Assembly: GCA_050256015.1 (NCBI GenBank)
Contig: JBFWIL010000090.1
Coordinates: forward strand, 1-9,401
Direction: 5' to 3'
Origin: JBFWIL01 sp050256015
GTDB taxonomy: Bacteria; Bacteroidota; Bacteroidia; Bacteroidales; Prolixibacteraceae
DNA: 9,401 nucleotides
The translations under genes were made by a program, and so were the position numbers. The notes beneath the pieces are model-generated. The model searched no databases. It was given only the letters and a program-made list of their open reading frames with translations, and was not told the DNA's origin. Shown here piece after piece: positions 1 to 6,740 of the stretch; position 1 is the stretch's first letter; every line of letters starts with the position of its first letter.

Positions 1-96
1 CGTGATTAGCTCTTCTTTTCCGATCTCCTGCAGGTACTTGTCCAGCGAAGCGCTCTCCCGGTTGGTAATAGATTTTGTAATCTTTAATTGTCTCAT
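1..96 (-). CDS. rpoD: Primary sigma factor RpoD/SigA, N-terminal fragment
   Basis: This is the first 32 codons of a minus-strand gene that runs off the left edge of the window. The translation begins MRQLKITKSI and continues with a NRESASLDKYLQEIG stretch. That is the characteristic start of the housekeeping sigma-70 factor in Bacteroidota, leading into region 1.2 (the DKYLQEIG helix). The product would direct core RNA polymerase to most promoters of the cell. The ATG at 96-94 is preceded by a purine-rich AGAAGGGG stretch and, about 20 bases further upstream, by a good Bacteroidota-type promoter. The gene therefore looks independently transcribed although it follows htrA on the same strand. 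Identification rests on the short N-terminus only; regions 2 to 4 are outside the window. Confidence 0.88.
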   Translation of the reverse strand, partial: MRQLKITKSITNRESASLDKYLQEIGKEELIT

Positions 97-116
97 AACC
101 CCTTCTAAAAATCGTG

Positions 117-148
117 CAAATATAGACTTTTATGGTCAGTAATTCAAA
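117..148 (-). promoter_or_regulatory. Bacteroidota-type promoter of rpoD
   Basis: On the minus strand TATATTTG (124-117) matches the Bacteroidota -7 consensus TAnnTTTG exactly. A TTTG (148-145) lies 20 bases upstream, as expected for the -33 element. Transcription would start roughly 5-8 bases downstream, giving a 5' leader of about 15 bases before the rpoD ATG at 96. The match is read directly from the sequence; activity is inferred. Confidence 0.7.
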
Positions 149-196
149 TGTTACCGACGCATTTGGGCAACCGTGTTAATTTGTTAATGTTGGTAT

Positions 197-1642
197 TTAT
201 GGTTGATCTGTTTCAATAACAAAATAAGCACGCTGTCCGTTTGCATATACCCCTTCGATGAGGATTACCCCATCGGCTCGTTTCACTATCCTTTCAAAAT
301 CATAAACTCCTTCGACGGCCTGCTTGTTCACATGGGTAATGATAAATCCGGTTTTTAGTCCGGCGTCCCTGAGTTTTCCTTTATTCAGTGCAACAATTTT
401 TATACCATGACTGATGCGGAATTTATATTTTTCATTTTCCGTGATGGATTCAAATTTCGCGCCGAGGAATTCATTGCCGTCAGCCTTCAGAATTTCCGTA
501 TCTCCGTGCATGTTACGGAGGGTCACTTTAAATTGTTTCGGTTTGTTGTCTCTTTTTATCAATACATTGACCACATCTCCCGGACGGTGCTTGCTGATTT
601 CCTCCTGGAGTTTTGCCATCGAGTTTACCGTGATATTGTCAATCTTCAGAATGACATCGCCTTCCTTGATGCCTGCTTCTTCTGCTCCGCTGTCCGGACT
701 GGTGCCCCCAACAAAAACCCCTTCTATTTTATCCAGATCGTATTTTTTGGCAACTTCCGCATTAACCTCTCCAATGGTTACCCCCAGAATGGCACGTTGA
801 ACCCGTCCGTATTCCTTCAGATCTGATACAACTTTTTGCACAATACTCGAGGGCACTGCAAAGGAATAACCGGTGTAAGATCCTGTTTGCGAGGCAATGG
901 CCGTATTGATTCCTACCAGTTCTCCGTTCATGTTGACCAGGGCCCCGCCGCTGTTCCCAGGATTTACGGCGGCATCGGTCTGGATGAAGGCTTCAATGCT
1001 CATGGCTGCCTGGTTAATGCCGATGCTGCGGTTTTTGGCACTGACAATCCCTGCCGTTACCGTTGAGGTAAGATTAAACGGATTTCCTACTGCCAGCACC
1101 CATTCTCCCAGTTTAAGCATGTCTGAATTTCCGAAACGGATGGTCGGAAGGTCCCGGGCATCAATTTTCAACAGGGCAATATCGGTGGTCTCGTCAGTTC
1201 CCACCACTTTGGCTTCAAATTCGCGTTTGTCATTTAGGGCAACGGTTACCTCGTCGGCGTCGTCGACCACATGGTTGTTGGTGACGATATACCCGTCTTC
1301 GGAAATGATAACTCCCGATCCGGACCCCCTCCTGATCTGCGGCTCCTGCCGGTAACGGTCACCGTAGAACCAGTCGAAGAAGGGGTTGCCGTAGGAACTT
1401 ATCGTTTGTTTGGAAGCTACTTTGACATGTACTACGGCATGAACCGAATTTTCTGCGGCATAGGTCAGGTCGGGTGCTTCTCCCTGGGGAGCTGAGGACA
1501 GATTGGCGTAGCGCATGGATTGCTGGTTGTCTACCATAACCACCTGCGGTTCGTTAAAATAACGGGTATAGGCCCAGAGGGCAACAAATGCACTTCCGAG
1601 TGCAAGCAAAACGGTAAGGCTTATTGTTTTTAAATTTTTCAT
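197..1642 (-). CDS. htrA: HtrA/DegP-family periplasmic serine protease with two PDZ domains
   Basis: This 481-residue protein would degrade or refold damaged envelope proteins in the periplasm. Residues 5-26 form one hydrophobic segment after a short basic start (MKNLK), which is a signal peptide or membrane anchor. A trypsin-like domain follows (about 60-275) with the full catalytic triad: His124 in TNNHVV, Asp154 in TTDIALLKI and Ser231 in NPGNSGGAL. PDZ1 spans about 285-375 (AILGVTIGEV, then SGAEEAGIKEGDVI). A shorter, more divergent PDZ2 spans about 392-475 and ends close to the C-terminus. Length and order match the DegP/DegQ type. The next gene is rpoD, an adjacency I recall from Bacteroides genomes. 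A TAACTTTG box about 68 bases upstream may be its promoter. No frameshift or missing catalytic residue is seen. DegP and DegQ cannot be told apart from sequence alone. Confidence 0.95.
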   Translation of the reverse strand: MKNLKTISLTVLLALGSAFVALWAYTRYFNEPQVVMVDNQQSMRYANLSSAPQGEAPDLTYAAENSVHAVVHVKVASKQTISSYGNPFFDWFYGDRYRQEPQIRRGSGSGVIISEDGYIVTNNHVVDDADEVTVALNDKREFEAKVVGTDETTDIALLKIDARDLPTIRFGNSDMLKLGEWVLAVGNPFNLTSTVTAGIVSAKNRSIGINQAAMSIEAFIQTDAAVNPGNSGGALVNMNGELVGINTAIASQTGSYTGYSFAVPSSIVQKVVSDLKEYGRVQRAILGVTIGEVNAEVAKKYDLDKIEGVFVGGTSPDSGAEEAGIKEGDVILKIDNITVNSMAKLQEEISKHRPGDVVNVLIKRDNKPKQFKVTLRNMHGDTEILKADGNEFLGAKFESITENEKYKFRISHGIKIVALNKGKLRDAGLKTGFIITHVNKQAVEGVYDFERIVKRADGVILIEGVYANGQRAYFVIETDQP

Positions 1643-1709
1643 AACCTATATTTTTAATAATTGTTCTGTTGCCGTGTTGGCTGTTCATGCATCCTTTTAT
1701 GCGGAACAA

Positions 1710-1717
1710 CAAAGTTA
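1710..1717 (-). promoter_or_regulatory. Possible -7 element upstream of htrA
   Basis: TAACTTTG on the minus strand fits TAnnTTTG and lies between the leu operon terminator and the htrA ATG at 1642, leaving a 5' leader of about 60 bases. No convincing TTTG or TTG stands at the expected -33 distance, so the call is tentative. A stress-specific sigma factor could read this promoter instead; nothing in the sequence decides this. Confidence 0.35.
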
Positions 1718-1821
1718 AAGCATAAAAGATGCCAGAACGGCAGCTGTTTTTATTCCTTTGGATTGTTTAACAAGTTTTAACAGGAACCTTCTGTCTTTCC
1801 TGATCCTTTATACCGATTTGT

Positions 1822-1896
1822 AAAAAGAAAGTTGGCTGTGTTCTGCCATTTTTTCATGAGAATCTTCCGGGAAGCGGGTTGGGGAACACAGCCAAC
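1822..1896 (-). terminator. Intrinsic terminator of the leu operon, long stem
   Basis: A perfect 13-base inverted repeat has arms at 1884-1896 and 1831-1843 (plus strand GTTGGCTGTGTTC and its complement). They enclose about 40 bases. Read on the minus strand, the second arm is followed at once by TTTCTTTTTAC, a T-rich tract. The first arm starts 18 bases after the leuB stop codon. This fits a Rho-independent terminator at the end of the operon, though the loop is much larger than usual. The plus-strand side lacks a T-tract, so it is not bidirectional. Confidence 0.72.
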
Positions 1897-1914
1897 AGAA
1901 ACAGAACGGATTTG

Positions 1915-2979
1915 TCAGGCTTCGGTGATATAACGGGCAATCCAGTCGCCAACTTCCGAGGTTTTACAAGCTTTTTCTTTATCTATATCTTCGGTGACCA
2001 CGCCGGCAGTCATGGAGGCGTTGACTGCTTCCCTGATGAGTTTGCCTTCGGCATTCAGGCTAAAGGCATATTCAAACAACATGGCTGCCGAGAGAATGGT
2101 GGCAATGGGGTTGGCTATGTTTTTGCCTGTTGCCTGGGGGTAGGAACCGTGTATAGGCTCAAACACGGAGGTATGAATGCCAATGGATGCGGAGGGCAGC
2201 AGGCCAAGGGAGCCTGTAATTACGCTGGCCTCGTCAGTCAGAATGTCTCCGAACATATTTTCGGTGACCATCACATCGAAGTTCTTTGGCCATTGAATAA
2301 GCTGCATGGCGGCATTGTCGACAAACATGAATTCGGTGGTGACTTCCGGATAACCGGATGCCATTTCCTGGGCAATTTCTCTCCACAGCCGGGAACTTTC
2401 CAACACGTTGGCTTTATCGACCACGGTTAGCTTTTTGTTGCGTTTAAGGGCAAATTCGTAGCCCAGTTTCAGAATCCGTTCTACTTCCTCCCTGGAGTAG
2501 GTACAGGTGTCAAAGGCCGTGTTGCCATGGTCCCGTCGTCCTTTTTCCCCGAAATAAATGCCCCCGGTAAGTTCGCGTATGGCTACGAAGTTTGCTCCGT
2601 CAACCAGTTCGCGGCGCAGGGGCGATTTGTGCAGCAGGGAGGCAAAAGGCTCTACCGGACGGATGTTGGCGTAAAGCCCCAGTTTTTTACGCATGGCCAG
2701 CAGGCCCTGTTCCGGACGCACCGGCGCTTTGGGGTTGTTGTCAAAACGGGGATCGCCCACAGCTCCAAACAGCACGGCGTCCGAATGCATGCACAGTTCG
2801 TGTGTCTTTTCCGGATACGGATCGCCCAGCTGGTCAATAGCAGCAGCACCGGTTAATCCGAATTCATGGGTCAGTTCATGACTGAATTTTTTAGCAATGG
2901 CTTTCACCGATTTCATGGCCTGGTCAATAATCTCAGGACCAATCCCGTCACCGGGAAGAACAGCAATGTTCAGTTTCAT
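1915..2979 (-). CDS. leuB: 3-isopropylmalate dehydrogenase LeuB
   Basis: This enzyme oxidises and decarboxylates 3-isopropylmalate to 4-methyl-2-oxopentanoate with NAD+, the last pathway-specific step before transamination to leucine; it acts in the cytosol. The 354-residue length is normal. Visible signatures are the start NIAVLPGDGIGPE (4-16), RELTGGIYFG (135-144), the Mg2+-binding loop FGDILTDEAS (243-252) and the NAD-site segment EPIHGSYPQATGKNIANP (274-291). The isocitrate/isopropylmalate dehydrogenase fold is complete. The ATG at 2979 is preceded by a strong AAGGAGA at ideal distance, unusual in this operon. It is the last operon gene, 81 bases after the second synthase, and is followed by a terminator. 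LeuB enzymes often also accept 3-methylmalate, which would let it serve a citramalate route to isoleucine; that use here is inference. Confidence 0.97.
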   Translation of the reverse strand: MKLNIAVLPGDGIGPEIIDQAMKSVKAIAKKFSHELTHEFGLTGAAAIDQLGDPYPEKTHELCMHSDAVLFGAVGDPRFDNNPKAPVRPEQGLLAMRKKLGLYANIRPVEPFASLLHKSPLRRELVDGANFVAIRELTGGIYFGEKGRRDHGNTAFDTCTYSREEVERILKLGYEFALKRNKKLTVVDKANVLESSRLWREIAQEMASGYPEVTTEFMFVDNAAMQLIQWPKNFDVMVTENMFGDILTDEASVITGSLGLLPSASIGIHTSVFEPIHGSYPQATGKNIANPIATILSAAMLFEYAFSLNAEGKLIREAVNASMTAGVVTEDIDKEKACKTSEVGDWIARYITEA

Positions 2980-2982
2980 TCG

Positions 2983-2989
2983 TCTCCTT
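2983..2989 (-). promoter_or_regulatory. Strong Shine-Dalgarno of leuB
   Basis: The minus strand reads AAGGAGA, then three bases, then the leuB ATG at 2979. It fixes the leuB start. It stands out because leuA, leuC, leuD and the second synthase show no comparable motif, as is common in Bacteroidota. Confidence 0.7.
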
Positions 2990-3060
2990 GTTTTATCTGA
3001 TTTGATTTACAAATTTATATTATCCGTTATGTTTTTCATTACGAAGCCAGGGTGATGGAA

Positions 3061-4645
3061 CTAGGTTTCCCTTTGTCCGTTTTCCGCACTTCGTTCGATG
3101 AGGTTCAGCATTCGCAGCGTGGCTTTGATGGCTGCAGCGGTCTGGTCGGAATCCAGCCCCCTGGTTTTGAATTCCTGTTCCAGCTGCCAGGTGATTACCG
3201 TTTCCACCAGGGCATCGGTTTTCCCTCCCGGGGGAATGGTGACGGAATAGTCGAGCAGGATGGGAAAAGGTTTTTTCAGCCTTTTATAAATGGTTTTCAA
3301 CGCATTCATAAAGGCATCATATTGTCCGTCGCCGGAGCCGGAAGCTTCATAGGTTTTCCCGTTGATCCGGATGCTCACGGTAGCCGAGGGTTTGAGTCCC
3401 ATGGCATGGGTCAGCGCGTAATTGTTGATCCGGATTTTTTGTTCCAGGTTTTCCTGCAGCACATCGGCAACAATATATGGCAGGTCTTCCAGGGTCACCG
3501 TTTCCTTGTGGTCACCAAGAGCAATGACCCGTTCGGTAACCTTTTTGAGGTCTTCGGCCGAAAGCTCAATCCCGGCTTCTTTCAGATTGGCCTTAATGTT
3601 GGCCTTGCCCGAGGTTTTCCCGAGTGCATAGCTGCGGGTACGGCCAAAACGTTCGGGCAGCAGATCATTAAAGTAGAGTTTGTCTTTGTTGTCGCCGTCT
3701 GCGTGAATACCGCTGCACTGGGTGAAAACATATTCCCCTATCAGGGGTTTGTTGGTCGGGATCCGGATTCCGGAAAAGCTTTCCACCAGTCTGGATACCC
3801 GGTTTAGTTTGCTTTCATTGACCCGGGTATACATGTGGAGGTGGTCTTTGATCGTGGCAATCACGCTCGACAGAGGTGCATTCCCGGCCCGTTCCCCTAA
3901 TCCGTTAACGGTGGTGTGGACGCAGCGGATACCGGCCTTGATGGCATGGAACACATTGGCAATGGCCAGGTCGTAATCGTTATGTGCATGAAAGTCGAAT
4001 TCCTGTTCCGGGAAACATTCAAGCATTTCCCTGCAATAGGTGAAGGTCTCGTCCGGATTCAGAATGCCCAGCGTATCTGGCAGCATGATCCGCCTGATAT
4101 TCATCTTCTTCAGGGTCAATATCATCTGATCCACATAATCCCTGGAGTTTCGCATGCCGTTTGACCAGTCTTCAAGGTAAACGTTTACAGAGAGACCCCT
4201 TTTTTCGGCGTAGTCAACAGACCGGCGAATGTCGTCAAGGTGTTCTTCGGGTGTTTTGCGCAACTGTTGGGTAACATGTTTGTGTGAACCTTTGCACAAC
4301 AGATTCAGTATTTTTCCTCCGGCCCGGTCAATCCAGTCTATGGAAGCCTTCCCGTCAACAAAACCCAAAATTTCCACCCGGTTCAGGTAGTCTTTCCCTG
4401 CGGCCCATTCCATAATCTGCCGGGCTGCTTTGAATTCTCCTTCTGAAACCCGGGCCGAAGCTATTTCAATCCGGTCTACCTGGACGTCTTCCAGCAGGAC
4501 TTTGGCTACACTCAGTTTTTCGGTGTCAGTAAAAGACACCCCCGAAGTTTGTTCCCCGTCCCTCAGGGTGGTGTCGAGTATGTTTAGCTGCAGTCCTTTT
4601 TCAGATAATGCCGATTCCCTGTTAATGCTGTTTGCAGTTTTTCAT
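3061..4645 (-). CDS. cimA: LeuA-like second synthase (probable citramalate or isopropylmalate synthase), 5' end out of frame
   Basis: DRE-TIM metallolyase condensing acetyl-CoA with a 2-oxo acid. Pyruvate (citramalate synthase, isoleucine route) is favoured, but 2-oxoisovalerate is possible. Upstream of the GTG at 4539 the open frame continues as NILDTTLRDGEQTSG, the conserved catalytic start. It also carries the metal-binding HAHND, NGLGERAGNAPLSS, CSGIHADG, and a C-terminal LeuA regulatory domain (about the last 120 residues). A start at 4539 would delete the first catalytic motif. No ATG, GTG or TTG lies in frame before it. The frame closes upstream with TGA (4644-4642), which overlaps an ATG at 4645-4643, four bases after the leuD stop. 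That ATG is one base out of frame: ATG AAA AAC reads to a stop after seven codons. Removing one A from its A5 run joins it to the body, giving 527 residues. Causes could be a sequencing error, a true frameshift, a +1 recoding site or a non-standard start. Family certain, substrate uncertain. Confidence 0.8.
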
Positions 4646-4649
4646 ATGT

Positions 4650-5219
4650 CTAAATTGCTTTTTTCATGGCCACGAGGTAGTCAATGTCGTCGAGACCGTT
4701 TTGCAGGCAGTGTTTCTTATAGGGGTTGATTTCAAAGGATTCCGATTCTCCGGTTTCGTGGATGGTAAAACGCTGGTTTTCCAGATTTACTTCAAAACGG
4801 GTTTCCGGATCCTTATCTATGGCGGCAAAGATTTTCCCCAGAAATGCGGGGGAGACGACAACCGGGAGCAATCCGGTATTGAGGGCGTTTCCCTTGAAAA
4901 TGTCTGCAAAGAAGCTGGACACAACCACCCGGAAACCATAGTCATAAAGGGCCCAGGCAGCATGTTCCCGGCTGGAACCGCTGCCGAAATTCTTTCCGCC
5001 CACAAGAATTTTTCCCGAGTAAGCCGGGTTGTTCAGTACAAAGTTGGCCGCCGGCCGGTTATTCTTGTCGTAACGCCAGTCGCGAAACAGGTTGTCTCCA
5101 AATCCTTTACGTTCCACAGCTTTCAGAAAACGGGCCGGGATAATCTGGTCGGTATCCACATGCTCAATAGGCAGCGGCACTGCCGGAGACAGGATGGTTG
5201 AAAATTTATCGTATGCCAT
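4650..5219 (-). CDS. leuD: 3-isopropylmalate dehydratase small subunit LeuD
   Basis: Small subunit of isopropylmalate isomerase. It pairs with LeuC to convert 2-isopropylmalate to 3-isopropylmalate via dehydration and rehydration, and supplies the swivelling aconitase domain 4. The 189 residues are of normal size. Signatures are HVDTDQIIPARFL (20-32), where the mobile substrate-contact region begins, and the GSGSSREHAAWAL loop (79-91) shared with aconitase small subunits. The protein ends in MKKAI with a TAG at 4652-4650. It starts 36 bases after leuC, and only four bases separate its stop from the ATG that probably belongs to the second synthase, suggesting translational coupling. LeuCD-type isomerases can also act on citramalate, relevant if that synthase makes it. 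Confidence 0.97.
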   Translation of the reverse strand: MAYDKFSTILSPAVPLPIEHVDTDQIIPARFLKAVERKGFGDNLFRDWRYDKNNRPAANFVLNNPAYSGKILVGGKNFGSGSSREHAAWALYDYGFRVVVSSFFADIFKGNALNTGLLPVVVSPAFLGKIFAAIDKDPETRFEVNLENQRFTIHETGESESFEINPYKKHCLQNGLDDIDYLVAMKKAI

Positions 5220-5255
5220 TTTTATTGATTTTCAGTTTTCGTTTGGGTTTAAAAA

Positions 5256-6656
5256 TCAGATGAATGCTCTCGGGTCAGCGATCATTCCGGTCACGGCTGC
5301 AGCTGCTGCAGTCAGCGGACTGGCCAGCAGGGTTCGGGCCCCGGGCCCCTGGCGTCCCTCAAAGTTCCGGTTGGAAGTAGATACGGCATACTTCCCGGCC
5401 GGGATCTTGTCTTCGTTCATGGCCAGACAGGCTGAACAACCGGGTTGACGCAGGCTCATGCCTGCTTCGGCAAAGATCTTATCCAGGCCTTCGGATATAA
5501 TCTGCTTTTCAACGGCTTTGGAGCCGGGTACCAGCCATACGGTTACGTTTTCGGCTTTCTTTTTTCCCTTGACCAGGCTGGCAAATGTGCGAAAATCCTC
5601 AATACGGCCGTTAGTGCAGCTGCCCAGGAATACGTAATCCACCGGTTTGCCCTTCATGGTTTCCCCGGGCTTGAAATTCATGTATTTCAGCGATTTCAGG
5701 AAAGTGGTCTTGTCGGTTCCCTCCATGCCTTCCGTATCCGGAATGTGCCGGGAAATACCAATACCCATGCCCGGGTTGGTACCGTAGGTAATCATGGGCT
5801 CGATGTTGGCCGCATCAAAGTGATATTCCCTGTCGAACACGGCTCCTTCGTCCGTTTTCAGACTTTTCCAGTATGCGACAGCCTGTTCCCAGGCTTCTCC
5901 TTCGGGGGAATACTTGCGGCCTTTAATGTAGCTGATGGTTGTTTCATCCGGGGCAATCATTCCTCCGCGGGCTCCGCACTCGATACTCATGTTGCAGACA
6001 GTCATCCTTCCTTCCATACTGAGGCTGCGGATAGCTGAGCCTGCAAATTCAACAAAGTGCCCGGTACCTCCGCTGGTGGATAGCTGTGAGATGATGTACA
6101 GTACGATGTCTTTGGCTGTGACCCCTTTCCCCGGCATGCCGTCCACCGTGATGCGCATTTTTTTTGGTTTGGGCTGCATAATGCACTGGCTGGCCAACAC
6201 CATTTCCACTTCGCTGGTACCGATACCGAAGGCAATGGCTCCGAAGGCCCCGTGAGTGGAGGTATGGCTGTCGCCGCATACGATGGTCATACCCGGTTGG
6301 GTCAGTCCCATCTGCGGACCGATGATATGGACCACTCCGTGATTTTTACTGCCCAATCCGTAATAGGGAATGCCGTAAGTGTTGCAGTTCTTTTTCAGAG
6401 TTTCCACCTGGTTGCGCGATAGTTCATCCTTTATGCTCAGGTTCTGATTTTCCGTAGGTACATTGTGGTCGGGAGTAGCGGTGGTCTGTTCCGGCCGGAA
6501 CACTTTCAGTCCGCGTTCCTTCAGGCCCAGAAATGCCACCGGACTGGTAACCTCATGAATAAAATGCCTGTCAATATACAATACGTTGGGACCTCCTTCC
6601 ACCTGTTTAACCACATGAGCATCCCAGATTTTGTCGAATAATGTTTTTGCTTCCAT
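5256..6656 (-). CDS. leuC: 3-isopropylmalate dehydratase large subunit LeuC
   Basis: Large, [4Fe-4S]-containing subunit of isopropylmalate isomerase, working with LeuD. I place the start at the ATG at 6656 (MEAKTLFDKIWDAHVV). The frame stays open to a TTG at 6683, but the nine extra residues (MIPAGTKKI) do not fit the family. The resulting 466 residues match the usual LeuC length. The three cluster ligands are present and correctly spaced: Cys347 in GSCTNGR, then Cys407 and Cys410 in GCSACLAMN. The aconitase signature segments GDSHTSTHGAFGAIAFGIGT (128-147) and SNRNFEGRQGPGARTLLASP (428-447) are intact. The gene follows leuA after 84 bases that hold a small GC-rich hairpin, and precedes leuD by 36 bases. 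There is no clear Shine-Dalgarno. Confidence 0.97.
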   Translation of the reverse strand: MEAKTLFDKIWDAHVVKQVEGGPNVLYIDRHFIHEVTSPVAFLGLKERGLKVFRPEQTTATPDHNVPTENQNLSIKDELSRNQVETLKKNCNTYGIPYYGLGSKNHGVVHIIGPQMGLTQPGMTIVCGDSHTSTHGAFGAIAFGIGTSEVEMVLASQCIMQPKPKKMRITVDGMPGKGVTAKDIVLYIISQLSTSGGTGHFVEFAGSAIRSLSMEGRMTVCNMSIECGARGGMIAPDETTISYIKGRKYSPEGEAWEQAVAYWKSLKTDEGAVFDREYHFDAANIEPMITYGTNPGMGIGISRHIPDTEGMEGTDKTTFLKSLKYMNFKPGETMKGKPVDYVFLGSCTNGRIEDFRTFASLVKGKKKAENVTVWLVPGSKAVEKQIISEGLDKIFAEAGMSLRQPGCSACLAMNEDKIPAGKYAVSTSNRNFEGRQGPGARTLLASPLTAAAAAVTGMIADPRAFI

Positions 6657-6671
6657 AATCTTTTTTGTACC

Positions 6672-6689
6672 GGCCGGGATCAACCGGCC
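6672..6689 (-). repeat. GC-rich inverted repeat in the leuA-leuC spacer
   Basis: GGCCGG (6672-6677) and CCGGCC (6684-6689) can pair around a six-base loop, 16 bases upstream of the leuC ATG. On neither strand is it followed by a T-tract, so it is not an intrinsic terminator. It could affect mRNA processing or leuC initiation, or be chance. Confidence 0.4.
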
Positions 6690-6740
6690 TTAATATTTCT
6701 CTCTAACGAATTCTTTGCTTTTTAGCTGTATAAGTTAAGT

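Noticed and set aside
407..1495. Several plus-strand open frames of 70-150 codons opposite htrA
   Set aside because: They lie antisense to an intact, well-conserved protease gene and their translations show no recognisable domain; they are shadows of its codon structure.
1879..2430. 183-codon plus-strand frame opposite leuB
   Set aside because: Low-complexity Gly/His-rich translation antisense to conserved leuB; no independent evidence of coding.
3010..3017. TAAATTTG box (minus strand) upstream of leuB as an internal promoter
   Set aside because: It matches TAnnTTTG, but no TTTG or TTG sits at the -33 distance and the spacer is A/T-rich, so chance matches are likely. Mentioned only as a hint under the leuB ribosome-site finding.
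3052..3807. 251-codon plus-strand frame opposite the second synthase
   Set aside because: The longest antisense frame, but it mirrors a conserved enzyme, has no recognisable motif and no promoter or ribosome site of its own.
6657..6683. Upstream TTG start for leuC at 6683
   Set aside because: It would add MIPAGTKKI, which does not fit the family; the ATG at 6656 gives the standard N-terminus, length and cysteine numbering, and the TTG lies within the small inverted repeat.
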